Origin: Gammaproteobacteria bacterium
Lineage (GTDB): Bacteria; Pseudomonadota; Gammaproteobacteria; SZUA-140
Assembly: GCA_021648525.1 (NCBI GenBank)
Contig: JAKISP010000043.1
Span: 1 to 34,177, forward strand
Direction of reading: 5' to 3'
DNA: 34,177 bases
Position 1 is the stretch's first letter, and the number at the start of each line of letters is the position of its first letter. Below are positions 27,018 through 34,177 of this stretch, one piece after another. The position numbers and the translations under genes were made by a program. Under the pieces are notes generated by a model. The model was not told the DNA's origin, did no database searches, and saw only the letters and a program-made list of their open reading frames with translations.

Positions 27018-27647
27018 ATGGGCCTATCTAAAATTAAAAGTCCGGTAAAGGGTGATTGGTCATTTATGAATCCACCGGGACATCACCCGGATGCTAAAGA
27101 CTTTGTAGCTGTAGATCAAAATGGTAAACCCTACGAAGTGGCAAAAGTCATACGCCATTTATGTTACAAATTATCAGTTGAAGATACGTATTCCTGGGAG
27201 AAAAAAATATTCTCTCCATTTGAGGCAGAAGTGATAGCGGTCAAGAATGATGCCAAAGATCGTATGACATTAAACATATTCAGGGACTTAGTTAATGGCC
27301 TGATTATCGCCCCAAAAAATGGGAAGAATGATGTTGAGTATTTTCTAGGTAACTACATTATTCTGAAATCAGAAAAAGCAGAATTTGCTCTACTCGCACA
27401 CTTGAGGCAGGGGAGTGTGTTGGTAAGTAAGGGAATGAAAGTAAAGACTGGGGAGATAATTGCAAAAGTTGGCAACTCCGGTAATACCATTCAGCCTCAT
27501 TTACATTTTCAAATCATGAAAGAAAGTGATCCTGCTAAAGCTATACCCATTCCTTTCACATTTGAGTATAGTCAAGTCTGTGATGGGAAAACGGAGGGTA
27601 CTATGGACTCAACGTTGCCGAAAAATTGGAAAAAATTCAGGGTATAA
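27018..27647 (+). CDS. M23-like (LytM fold) metallopeptidase-related protein without signal peptide
   Basis: 209 residues. The C-terminal half has the LytM pattern: GNYIILKSEKAEFALLAHLR (H128), a V..G..V..GEIIAKVGNSGNT stretch (about 134-157) and HLHFQI (161-166), which supplies zinc ligands. GHHPDAKDF near residues 21-29 may provide the first His/Asp pair, though its spacing to the rest is longer than usual. M23 enzymes cut peptidoglycan crosslinks, but this protein has no signal peptide or membrane helix. It may be exported another way, act on a different substrate, or be inactive. The ribosome site is weak. It lies between a transposase remnant and thyA. Confidence 0.65.
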   Translation: MGLSKIKSPVKGDWSFMNPPGHHPDAKDFVAVDQNGKPYEVAKVIRHLCYKLSVEDTYSWEKKIFSPFEAEVIAVKNDAKDRMTLNIFRDLVNGLIIAPKNGKNDVEYFLGNYIILKSEKAEFALLAHLRQGSVLVSKGMKVKTGEIIAKVGNSGNTIQPHLHFQIMKESDPAKAIPIPFTFEYSQVCDGKTEGTMDSTLPKNWKKFRV

Positions 27648-27718
27648 AGGCATAACAACAGGCTCATCAACTCGGATAAAACCATGAAGCTGTCAATTAA
27701 ATTGTGTAACTGCTCATT

Positions 27719-28513
27719 TTAAACCGCGACAGGTGCTTTTATATGAGGGTGGGATTCATAGCCTGACAGTTCAAAGTCTTCAAATTTAAAATTAAAAATA
27801 GACTTTATTTCAGGATTAATTTTCATCGTTGGTAACGGGTAAGGTGTGCGGCTTAACTGAAGATCAGCCTGTTCGAAATGGTTCGAATAGATATGTGCAT
27901 CACCCAGGGTGTGAATAAATTCACCTGCTTTTAATCCTGCCACCTGTGCAATCATCATTGTCAGTACCGCGTATGATGCAATATTAAAAGGGACACCCAG
28001 AAAAATATCTGCACTGCGTTGATAAAGCTGGCAGGAGAGCTTTCCATCAGCAACATAAAATTGGAAAAAAGCATGGCAGGGTGGTAGTGCCATGTTTTCA
28101 ATCTCACCAACATTCCACGCTGAAACGATTAGGCGACGTGAATCGGGGTTGTTTTTGATCTGCTCAATCACATTTGAGATTTGATCAATTTTTTCTCCAT
28201 TAGGTGTTGGCCACGAACGCCATTGTGAACCATAGACCGGCCCAAGATTGCCCGCTTCATCTGCCCACTCATCCCAGATTTTAACGCCATTATCTTTCAG
28301 GTATTTGATATTGGTATCGCCAGAGAGAAACCATAGCAGTTCATGGATGATACTGCGTAGATGACATTTTTTTGTGGTAACCAGCGGAAAACCTTGATTC
28401 AGATCAAAGCGCATCTGATAACCAAACACACTTTTGGTTCCCGTACCGGTACGGTCATTTTTATCGGTACCGTTCGTTTTGACATGTTGTAACAGGTCTA
28501 AATACTGCTGCAT
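27719..28513 (-). CDS. thyA: Thymidylate synthase
   Basis: 264 residues, identical in length to the E. coli enzyme. It methylates dUMP to dTMP using methylene-tetrahydrofolate. [40 protein letters not shown], the catalytic C146 in [14 protein letters not shown], and [18 protein letters not shown] are all present, and the C-terminus ends in APVAV. It lies 21 nt after lgt on the same strand, the same lgt-thyA order as in E. coli, so the two are probably cotranscribed. Confidence 0.97.
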   Translation of the reverse strand: MQQYLDLLQHVKTNGTDKNDRTGTGTKSVFGYQMRFDLNQGFPLVTTKKCHLRSIIHELLWFLSGDTNIKYLKDNGVKIWDEWADEAGNLGPVYGSQWRSWPTPNGEKIDQISNVIEQIKNNPDSRRLIVSAWNVGEIENMALPPCHAFFQFYVADGKLSCQLYQRSADIFLGVPFNIASYAVLTMMIAQVAGLKAGEFIHTLGDAHIYSNHFEQADLQLSRTPYPLPTMKINPEIKSIFNFKFEDFELSGYESHPHIKAPVAV

Positions 28514-28534
28514 GAAATTAATTTTCCACCAGGT

Positions 28535-29317
28535 TTATTTATCAGATTTTTTGTGTGCCCAGAGCAGCAGGCCAAACCCACCGAGGATCATCGGCGCGGA
28601 AAGTAACTGTCCCATCGTGAGCCACTCAAATGCAAGAAAGCCAATATGGTCATCCGGTGTTCTAAAGAATTCGACGAAGGAGCGAAAGATGCCGTAAAAC
28701 AGCAGGAACATGCCGGAGACCGCCATTGTTGGGCGTGGTTTACGTGAATAGATCCATAAGATAGCAAACAGCACTAACCCTTCAAGCAGGGCCTCATAAA
28801 GTTGTGAAGGATGGCGTGCTGCTAACCCTTCACGTGGTGCCATCGCCCACGGAACGTTGGAGACGCGTCCCCACAGTTCGCCATTGATAAAGTTACCGAT
28901 GCGGCCAGCAAAAAGACCGAGCGGTACTAGCGGTGCGATAAAATCGGTCACCTGAAAAAAGGTGGTACGGGTTTTTCGTGCAAACAGTAACATGGCGACT
29001 AATACACCCAGCAGGCCGCCATGGAATGACATCCCGCCTTGCCACACATAAAGAATCGTAATGGGGTCTTCAAGGCGACTACTGAGATCATAAAACAGGA
29101 TATAGCCAAGACGGCCACCCGCTACCACGCCAATTGCGCCGTAGAAGATCAGGTCACTAATCTGTTCCGAGGTAAACAATGCACCGGGTTTTCGCGCCCG
29201 TAGTGAGCCAAGCCACCAGGCTGATGCAAATGCGGCCAGGTACATTAAGCCGTACCAGTGAATCTTCACGACGCCGAGATCAAGCGCAACAGGATCAATA
29301 TTGGGGTGGATCAACAC
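28535..29317 (-). CDS. lgt: Prolipoprotein diacylglyceryl transferase
   Basis: 260 residues with about seven membrane helices. It transfers diacylglycerol from phosphatidylglycerol to the lipobox cysteine of prolipoproteins and so serves the lipoproteins encoded at 23098 and 24878. The N-terminus reads IHPNIDPVALDLGVVKIHWYG. The Lgt signature GRIGNFINGELWGR is intact, along with GGMSFHGGLLG and HPSQLYEALLEG. The start codon is GTG at 29317 with AAGGTAA upstream. thyA follows after 21 nt. Confidence 0.96.
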   Translation of the reverse strand: MLIHPNIDPVALDLGVVKIHWYGLMYLAAFASAWWLGSLRARKPGALFTSEQISDLIFYGAIGVVAGGRLGYILFYDLSSRLEDPITILYVWQGGMSFHGGLLGVLVAMLLFARKTRTTFFQVTDFIAPLVPLGLFAGRIGNFINGELWGRVSNVPWAMAPREGLAARHPSQLYEALLEGLVLFAILWIYSRKPRPTMAVSGMFLLFYGIFRSFVEFFRTPDDHIGFLAFEWLTMGQLLSAPMILGGFGLLLWAHKKSDK

Positions 29318-29544
29318 GTGGTTAGTTACCTTAAGTAATTGATTTTTTTGGTTTATAGCTGGTTTTAAGTAAATGGATCTGAAAAATATCAGGCCATAAA
29401 ATTACAGTATAACGGCAGATGTGACCCAGTGAAAGGTAGCAATATAGGCTATCCCTTTATTTTCCGAGCAGAAACCGGGATAATACCCCACCACAAAAAT
29501 TTCCTGGCTTTCCGTTTTAATCATATATTTTAAGGAATAACGTT

Positions 29545-30549
29545 ATGCACAATGGTGTATCCGTAACTCAGTTCATCATCGAAGAGCAGCGCCGTATACC
29601 TGGCGCAACTGGTGACTTCACTTCACTGCTAAACGATATCGTTTCTGCCTGTAAAGTCATCTCAAACCTGGTTGAAAAAGGCGCTATTAACGGCATGTCT
29701 GGCGCTGCAGAATCTGAAAATATTCAGGGCGAAACTCAGAAGAAGCTAGACATCATCACTAATGATGTATTCATTGCCTCTAACGAATGGGCAGGTCACC
29801 TGGCAGCCATGGCATCTGAAGAAGAAGACGACATCTACCCAATTCCTGCACAATACCCAAAAGGAAAATACCTGATGTCTTTCGATCCGTTGGACGGATC
29901 TTCAAACATCGACGTCAATATCTCTGTGGGCACTATCTTCTCAATCACCAAGTGCCCAGAAGGTATCGAAAGCCCAACGAAAGAAGACTTCCTAATCCCA
30001 GGAACAGAGCAAATTTGTGCCGGGTACGCACTGTACGGTCCTTCTACCATGTTGGTGTTAACAACAGGTAACGGCGTAAATGGTTTTACTTTGGATCGCA
30101 ACATCGGTGAGTTCATCCTGACCCATCCAAATATGACTATTCCTGAAGACACACGTGAGTTTGCAATCAACTCATCTAACCAACGTTTCTGGGAAGCGCC
30201 CGTTAAAAAATACGTTGACGAGTGCATGCAAGGTGCTGAAGGCCCACGTGGTGAAAACTTCAACATGCGTTGGGTTGCCTCAATGGTTGCTGAAGTTCAT
30301 CGTATCCTGGTCCGTGGCGGCATCTTCATGTATCCAAAAGATACAAAAGACCCGACTAAAGCAGGCAAGCTGCGCATCATGTACGAAGCAAACCCAATGT
30401 CTATGATCGTAGAGCAAGCGGGTGGCCTGTCTCACACGGGTTACGAGCGCATCATGGAGATCAAGCCAACGGACATTCACCAACGTGTGCCTGTTATTCT
30501 GGGCTCTAAAAACGAAGTTGAGCGCGTTGTTGGTTACCACAATAACTAG
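29545..30549 (+). CDS. fbp: Fructose-1,6-bisphosphatase class I
   Basis: 334 residues. It hydrolyses fructose-1,6-bisphosphate in gluconeogenesis or, in autotrophs, the Calvin cycle. The metal and substrate motifs are clear: [20 protein letters not shown] and [12 protein letters not shown], then [39 protein letters not shown] and [15 protein letters not shown]. The coding region is strongly C-ending in its codons compared with neighbours, suggesting high expression. An AAGGAATAAC ribosome site precedes the ATG, and a clear terminator follows. It is divergent from lgt, and the 227-nt gap contains no other gene. Confidence 0.97.
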   Translation: MHNGVSVTQFIIEEQRRIPGATGDFTSLLNDIVSACKVISNLVEKGAINGMSGAAESENIQGETQKKLDIITNDVFIASNEWAGHLAAMASEEEDDIYPIPAQYPKGKYLMSFDPLDGSSNIDVNISVGTIFSITKCPEGIESPTKEDFLIPGTEQICAGYALYGPSTMLVLTTGNGVNGFTLDRNIGEFILTHPNMTIPEDTREFAINSSNQRFWEAPVKKYVDECMQGAEGPRGENFNMRWVASMVAEVHRILVRGGIFMYPKDTKDPTKAGKLRIMYEANPMSMIVEQAGGLSHTGYERIMEIKPTDIHQRVPVILGSKNEVERVVGYHNN

Positions 30550-30580
30550 TCAACGTTGTTTGATTGAGTGTTAAAAAGGC

Positions 30581-30604
30581 CCCCGCAATCGCGGGGATTT
30601 TTTT
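30581..30604 (+). terminator. Rho-independent terminator of fbp
   Basis: CCCCGC (30581-30586) and GCGGGG (30591-30596) with an AATC loop, followed by ATTTTTTT. It lies 32 nt after the fbp stop. Confidence 0.92.
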
Positions 30605-30632
30605 GTCTGTAATAGCGAGATAAAAGGTTTGT

Positions 30633-30980
30633 TTACTCAGATAGCTTTTCAGAACAGGCAACGCAGTACTCACTTTCTGGCACTAGCATTAAACGTGCAA
30701 AAGGGATTTCAACGAGACACGCTTCGCACTCATTGTATTCAGCACAGTCTATTGTTGGCAGGGTTTGGGTGAGTTTTGCGAGTCGAACCTTAGCTGCATT
30801 CAGTGCTGTCTGATTGGCACTTCTGGTATTGATCGCGTCCATCCGGCTGAGGCGACCAATGGCATTATCCGGTGAGATTGGTTGTGTCATCGCCTCAAGC
30901 CCAGAAATATCTTCCTGCAGTTGAAGGATATCGGCTTCGATTTTAGCTTTAAGTTGAGTGGTTTGTGTTGGCGTTAACAC
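30633..30980 (-). CDS. DksA/TraR-type C4 zinc-finger protein
   Basis: 115 residues, shorter than DksA (about 151). An N-terminal helical hairpin (about 6-72) includes IGRLSRMDAIN. A C-terminal TraR/DksA zinc finger follows with C85, C88, C106 and C109 (ECEAC ... YCVAC). DksA-family proteins enter the RNA polymerase secondary channel and modulate initiation with ppGpp. The DxxDxA tip motif of DksA is not evident; SRMDA is the nearest match, so the activity may differ. It lies downstream of yajQ with a terminator between them and converges on fbp. Confidence 0.82.
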   Translation of the reverse strand: MLTPTQTTQLKAKIEADILQLQEDISGLEAMTQPISPDNAIGRLSRMDAINTRSANQTALNAAKVRLAKLTQTLPTIDCAEYNECEACLVEIPFARLMLVPESEYCVACSEKLSE

Positions 30981-30987
30981 AGAAAGA

Positions 30988-31034
30988 AAAAGGTGGTTGC
31001 TTCATCGCCAATGGCTAATGAAGCAGACCACCTT
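30988..31034 (-). terminator. Terminator after yajQ
   Basis: AAGGTGGT..GCTTCAT (about 30990-31004) pairs with ATGAAGC..ACCACCTT (about 31018-31033). On the minus strand the stem is followed by TTTTTCTTTC. It lies 15 nt past the yajQ stop and just before the DksA-like gene start. Confidence 0.82.
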
Positions 31035-31048
31035 CTCTTTTGTTACGA

Positions 31049-31537
31049 CTAATCGCGGAAGTTTTCATATTGCAATGGAAGCTCAAGATCAGACTCGCGG
31101 AAAAGCGCGATGGCCTGTTGCAGGTCATCACGCTTCTTGCCAGTAATACGAACCTTTTCACCCTGAATCGCAGCCTGTACTTTAAGCCTGGACTCTTTGG
31201 TGAGTTTTACTAGTTTCTTTGCGAATACTGAATCAAGCCCCTGTTGCAGATTGAGTGCCTGGTGAACTTCTTTCCCCTGGGTAACAGAGTTATCCGTCTT
31301 TAGGCAACCCAGGTCAATGCCACGTTTTGAAAGCTTACTGTGAAGGATGCTGGTCATCTGTTGCAACTGAAAAGCACTCTCAGCATGCATCATGATGAGC
31401 GAATCTTTTTCCTTCAATTCAAAGCGTGCGTTGCTTCCTTTGAAGTCAAAGCGTGTACTGACTTCTTTATTGGCCTGGGCAACGGCGTTGTTGACCTCAT
31501 GCAGGTCAACTTCTGAGACGACATCAAATGATGGCAT
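31049..31537 (-). CDS. yajQ: YajQ family nucleotide-binding protein
   Basis: 162 residues, normal length. It starts MPSFDVVSEVDLHEVNNAVAQ and contains STRFDFKGSNARFELK, LSKRGIDLGCLK, LVKLTKESRLKVQAAIQGEK and VRITGKKRDDLQQAIALFR, ending PLQYENFRD. YajQ proteins bind nucleotides; one from Xanthomonas is a cyclic-di-GMP receptor acting with a transcription factor. The gene follows the histone-fold gene on the same strand with a 34-nt gap, so the two may be cotranscribed. Confidence 0.96.
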   Translation of the reverse strand: MPSFDVVSEVDLHEVNNAVAQANKEVSTRFDFKGSNARFELKEKDSLIMMHAESAFQLQQMTSILHSKLSKRGIDLGCLKTDNSVTQGKEVHQALNLQQGLDSVFAKKLVKLTKESRLKVQAAIQGEKVRITGKKRDDLQQAIALFRESDLELPLQYENFRD

Positions 31538-31571
31538 ATGAACGCTTCCTGTTTAGGCGCAATAGTCTGTT

Positions 31572-31952
31572 TTAAGAGAGATCACGATCCATCACAGTTT
31601 TGCGGCGATCTTTCTGCGCATTGGCAATGGCATCATCACATAGTTTGGCAATGATGCCAGAGAGTGCAGGCACAACATTGCCTGCTGTACTCATGCCGTC
31701 AGATTTTTCTTTGATATAAGCTTTAAGCTTAGAGGTGACTACCAACGCATCATGAGTACCGGTATCGCTTTCGAAGTCGCGATCCATCACCGTTTTACGA
31801 CGATCTTTAGTCGTGTTCTCAATAGCAGCATCACAACGGGTGCGAATAAGATCCGAAAGTGCTGGTGCGAAGTTACCCGCAGTGCTCATGCCATCAGATT
31901 TTTCTTTTATGTAGCCTTTGATTTTAGAGATTACTACCAGTGTTTCGCTCAT
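31572..31952 (-). CDS. Tandem histone-fold protein (two near-identical repeats)
   Basis: 126 residues made of two copies of a 57-residue unit, residues 5-61 and 70-126, 41 of 57 positions identical, joined by SDTGTHDA. Each unit reads as helix 1 (LVVxSKxKxYIKEK), loop SDGMSTAGN, a long helix 2 (PALSxxIxxxCDxAIxN) and the loop/helix 3 start RRKTVMDRD (51-59 and 116-124). That order and the RKT...D pattern match the histone fold (compare GRKTIKAED in archaeal HMf). Helix 3 looks short. Single-unit relatives exist in bacteria; the tandem form could fold as an intramolecular dimer. No signal peptide. It could bind DNA or act as a protein dimerisation module. The family assignment is inferred from pattern only. 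Confidence 0.7.
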   Translation of the reverse strand: MSETLVVISKIKGYIKEKSDGMSTAGNFAPALSDLIRTRCDAAIENTTKDRRKTVMDRDFESDTGTHDALVVTSKLKAYIKEKSDGMSTAGNVVPALSGIIAKLCDDAIANAQKDRRKTVMDRDLS

Positions 31953-32070
31953 TTTTACTTCTCCAAAAAAGTATTTAAATTGTTGACGGCCACTATCAGG
32001 TAAGCCGTTGGGTTTCGATTGTACGCCATTCAGAAATTAAATCACATGGTAAAACGAGGGGTTAAGTGGA

Positions 32071-32162
32071 TAAATTATCAGGCTATTTGGTAATCACAGC
32101 AAATTGTCTTAAATATGACTGTTATTATAAGGTTATAAAATGACTAATAGCCTGATATAAAT
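32071..32162. mobile_element. MITE-like 82-bp element with 12-bp inverted ends and TAAAT target duplication
   Basis: TATCAGGCTATT (32076-32087) and AATAGCCTGATA (32146-32157) are perfect terminal inverted repeats around a 58-nt AT-rich centre. The element is flanked on both sides by the direct repeat TAAAT (32071-32075 and 32158-32162), as left by transposition. It encodes nothing. It lies just upstream of the secreted-protein gene at 32226 and may carry or disrupt its promoter. Confidence 0.6.
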
Positions 32163-32225
32163 AACATAATTGACCAATTCCACAGTAAACTGGGAGTTGA
32201 AGTATTGTCAAGACAGGATTTTAAA

Positions 32226-32603
32226 ATGAGAAAATTATTCATACTAATAGGGTTTATTCCCTTTGTAGTGCAGGCAGAAGTGCCTGATGATCTGCTAGCC
32301 AGGACGGTTGCGCAGCTCAATAAACACACCCCGCTAACGCTTGATGACGAGACCAGACTAGATGGCGTTAGTGGTAAAAACAGGGTGTTGGCCTATGAAT
32401 ATACATTGGTCAATTATGCAAAAACGGAACTTGATCTTACAATACTGGAGTCAAACATCGCACCGGTTGTTACCAGTGGCGCCTGTGCTGAGACATCGAT
32501 GAAGCCACTGTTTGATAGCGGCGTGAGTGTTCACTATCACTATAAAGGAAAAGCGGGTGAAAGCCTGATACTGGTGAAAGTCACCCCCTCTGACTGCCAA
32601 TAA
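32226..32603 (+). CDS. Small secreted protein, unknown function
   Basis: 125 residues from the ATG at 32226, chosen because it begins the signal peptide MRKLFILIGFIPFVVQA with AGGA upstream. An in-frame TTG at 32205 would add seven residues before it. The mature domain is about 108 residues with two cysteines (GACAET and the final SDCQ), which could form a periplasmic disulphide. LDDETRLDGVSGKNRVLAYE and YTLVNYAKTELD recur in small periplasmic proteins I cannot name. It is the first gene of a tight run: the cupin gene starts 23 nt later and the transferase gene overlaps that. Confidence 0.65.
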   Translation: MRKLFILIGFIPFVVQAEVPDDLLARTVAQLNKHTPLTLDDETRLDGVSGKNRVLAYEYTLVNYAKTELDLTILESNIAPVVTSGACAETSMKPLFDSGVSVHYHYKGKAGESLILVKVTPSDCQ

Positions 32604-32626
32604 ATACCAACAGACTGGTTTAAATA

Positions 32627-32998
32627 ATGACTAAAACAACGCGAACTTACTGGAATGCATTGTTGCCGCAAAGTGAGGCTGCATGGCAGCCCATTGAAGG
32701 GCTAGCGGGAATGGTAGACGAAGTCACATTAAGTATCTGTGATGACACGGGTGAATATACCCGCCTGACTCGCTTTCAACCGGGTGCTGATACCAAAGAC
32801 TTTGGTACTAAAGTGCATGACTATCCAGAAGAAGTTTTTATTGTTAGCGGTCGTCTGTTTGATGCCGCGTTTGAGCAGTGGTTAGATGCCGGTTGTTATG
32901 CCAGTCGTCCAGCGGGTGAAGTACATGGGCCGTTTAAGACCGATGTTGGTTGTGTGGTGCTGGAGATTTCATTTCCGGAAAGAAAAGGAGTGCAATGA
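32627..32998 (+). CDS. Cupin-domain protein (ChrR-like)
   Basis: 123 residues, one cupin beta barrel. The first metal-binding motif appears as H64 with E68 and E69 (VHDYPEEVFIVSGRLFD), and a second His is H100 in EVHGPF. ChrR-like cupins bind zinc or other metals; some sense singlet oxygen when attached to an anti-sigma domain, which is absent here. The repeated cupin pattern TRLTRFQPGADT precedes the metal site. Its stop overlaps the start of the following glutathione transferase gene. It could be an isomerase, dioxygenase or small sensor; the substrate is unknown. Confidence 0.85.
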   Translation: MTKTTRTYWNALLPQSEAAWQPIEGLAGMVDEVTLSICDDTGEYTRLTRFQPGADTKDFGTKVHDYPEEVFIVSGRLFDAAFEQWLDAGCYASRPAGEVHGPFKTDVGCVVLEISFPERKGVQ

Positions 32999-33600
32999 TG
33001 AAACTGTTTTATACAAACACATCCCCTTATTCACGTAAGGTAAGAATCACCCTATTAGAAAAAAGGCTGGATGGTGAGGTTGAATATATTTTGTGCAACC
33101 CATTCGAAGATGCAGTAGAGCTAAAGGGCTTTAACCCGCTGGGTAAGATACCAACATTAGTGCTGGATGATGGTCGGGTGGTTTATGACAGTCCGGTAAT
33201 TTGTGAATATCTGGATACATTAAATAGTAACAGTGAATTAGTTCCATCGAATACAGATGCGCGCTTGTTGGTGAACACCTGGCAGGCGCTAGCGGATGGT
33301 ATTGTTGATGCGTCCTATAACACTGTGATGGAAGGACGACGTGATGAAAGTGAACGGTCACAGAAAAGTATTGAACGTTGGCAGGGTAGTATCGTCGATT
33401 CGCTTAAACAGATAGAACGACAAATCGGTACATTGCCTGATGAGATAACCATGGCACAGATCTCATTGGCGGGAGCGCTGGGTTACCTTGATTTTAGGTT
33501 GTCTTATTTAGAATGGCGAAAGGGGCAATCAAATACAGTGGCATGGTATGAGGAGTTTGCGAAGCGGGCTTCGATGGTTGAAACGCAACCGCCAGTGTAG
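32998..33600 (+). CDS. Glutathione S-transferase family protein
   Basis: 200 residues. The thioredoxin-fold domain starts MKLFYTNTSPYSRKVRITLLEK, with S9 or Y12 in the usual activation region. FNPLGKIPTLVLDDGRVVYD followed by SPVICEYLD is the glutathione-binding cis-Pro and DSxxI pattern. The all-helical C-terminal domain follows (about 88-200). It resembles YibF/YfcF-type bacterial GSTs. Two tandem ATGs exist at 32995 and 32998; the second has the better spacing from AAAAGGAG. Coupling to the cupin gene suggests a shared detoxification or redox role. Confidence 0.9.
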   Translation: MKLFYTNTSPYSRKVRITLLEKRLDGEVEYILCNPFEDAVELKGFNPLGKIPTLVLDDGRVVYDSPVICEYLDTLNSNSELVPSNTDARLLVNTWQALADGIVDASYNTVMEGRRDESERSQKSIERWQGSIVDSLKQIERQIGTLPDEITMAQISLAGALGYLDFRLSYLEWRKGQSNTVAWYEEFAKRASMVETQPPV

Positions 33601-33619
33601 ATAGTGGTATTACACCGCG

Positions 33620-34066
33620 TTATTTACCCGCCTCCTGAAATCCCTCAAGGGCAAACGGATTGAGAAACTGACGTTTCCAAAATAGAGCGCGATCCGTTTC
33701 GCTCAAATTTGCCTCGTCACATACGCTTGTCCAGTTCGCTTCAATTACCTCAATTTGATGCTCGATAATCGCACGGGCTTCTTCGCGGGAAAGCAGAAAG
33801 TTTTGCGCAGCATCCAGGCAAGTGGTGAGCTGACTCATTCGGTTATCGCCGGATATCAGCATCGCTTGCGTGGCCTCATTGCCGGTTCGTCCTTGCGGAC
33901 AAATATCATAGGCCGGGGTGAGGGTGAGCATGTCTCCATCCCAAAAGGCGGCATGATTACGCGCATGGTCGTCTGTATTACCGCACAGGATATTGAAGAC
34001 AAGGCGCGAGAACAGTTCTTTTAATGTCACGGAAGCATTCCTGAAACGGTGGTAAGCGCAAAACAA
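33620..34066 (-). pseudogene. C-terminal remnant of a HipA-like kinase
   Basis: About 148 residues, versus roughly 400-440 for intact HipA toxins. The sequence LKELFSRLVFNILCGNTDDH, then ARNHAAFWDGDMLTLTPAYDICPQ, is the HipA C-terminal core with the catalytic and metal-binding NTDDHxRNH region. The normal C-terminal ending QFLNPFALEG is present. Upstream the frame runs through unrelated residues to a TAA at 34112-34114, and the N-terminal kinase lobe and the usual HipB antitoxin are missing up to the window end. The only start available is a TTG. The piece is probably a dead toxin gene; the upstream part could lie beyond the window only if a frameshift intervened. Confidence 0.75.
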
Positions 34067-34177
34067 ACGACACTCTAGCCAGCGGATAACCGCTAATGCA
34101 GGCTCTGCTTTTTAAATACAGCAGAGAGCACGCATGGATCATTCACCCGACATTCAACTCACAAAACGGCAACGTTA

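Noticed and set aside
26985-27660. Possible integron cassette: GTTATGC before and GCATAAC after the M23-like gene
   Set aside because: Only seven-base core matches are present. There is no complete attC fold after the gene, no paired L boxes and no integrase gene in the window.
30236-30262. CACGTGG sites in fbp, in the lgt start region and near 23545 as further parS sites
   Set aside because: Only the central CACGTG matches; the flanking GTTN and NAAC arms are missing.

Overview
This window is the replication-origin region of a gammaproteobacterial chromosome. The order mnmE-yidC-yidD-rnpA-rpmH (leftward) and dnaA-dnaN-recF-gyrB (rightward) is the classic origin neighbourhood. A YhcB-like protein, YajQ, class I fructose-bisphosphatase, a long RecQ and fragments of a Y1-type transposase family fit a free-living gammaproteobacterium. 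Genus cannot be read from the sequence. No rRNA, tRNA, CRISPR array or intact insertion sequence was seen.

Left part (1-5.3 kb): an overlapping three-gene FecB/BtuF-, FecC/BtuC- and FecE/BtuD-type ABC importer. It is preceded on the opposite strand by a short ORF that looks like the broken start of a TonB-dependent receptor. RecQ helicase with a C-terminal extension follows.

Signalling module (5.4-9.6 kb): an outer-membrane barrel-like protein, an OmpR-type response regulator and its histidine kinase on the plus strand, then a convergent membrane-anchored dual-specificity phosphatase on the minus strand. The barrel gene and the phosphatase gene, about 4 kb apart on opposite strands, share the promoter architecture TTACCATTTGGTAA - 31 nt - TATAAAGTA, with further matches in the spacer. 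They are therefore probably one regulon of the two-component system between them.

Origin core (10-20.5 kb): the leftward mnmE cluster and the rightward dnaA cluster diverge at about 14.05-14.26 kb. The dnaA-dnaN gap holds DnaA boxes and AT-rich DNA and is the best oriC candidate. Two ParB-binding parS-like sites lie inside recF, and both encode FHVER.

Accessory stretch (20.6-27.7 kb): a zinc-ribbon protein, a YhcB-like protein, folA, two lipoproteins, a secreted His-rich protein of unknown function, an M23-like protein without a signal peptide, and two decayed fragments of the same transposase family. Several long AT-rich gaps lie here.

Right part (27.7-34.2 kb): thyA-lgt, fbp, a DksA/TraR-type zinc-finger protein, yajQ, a tandem-duplicated protein that reads as two histone folds, an 82-bp MITE-like element with 12-bp terminal repeats and a 5-bp target duplication, a secreted protein-cupin-glutathione transferase operon, and the C-terminal remnant of a HipA-type kinase.

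The strongest new observations are the shared promoter module around the two-component system, the tandem histone-fold protein, the MITE-like element and the paired parS sites in recF.
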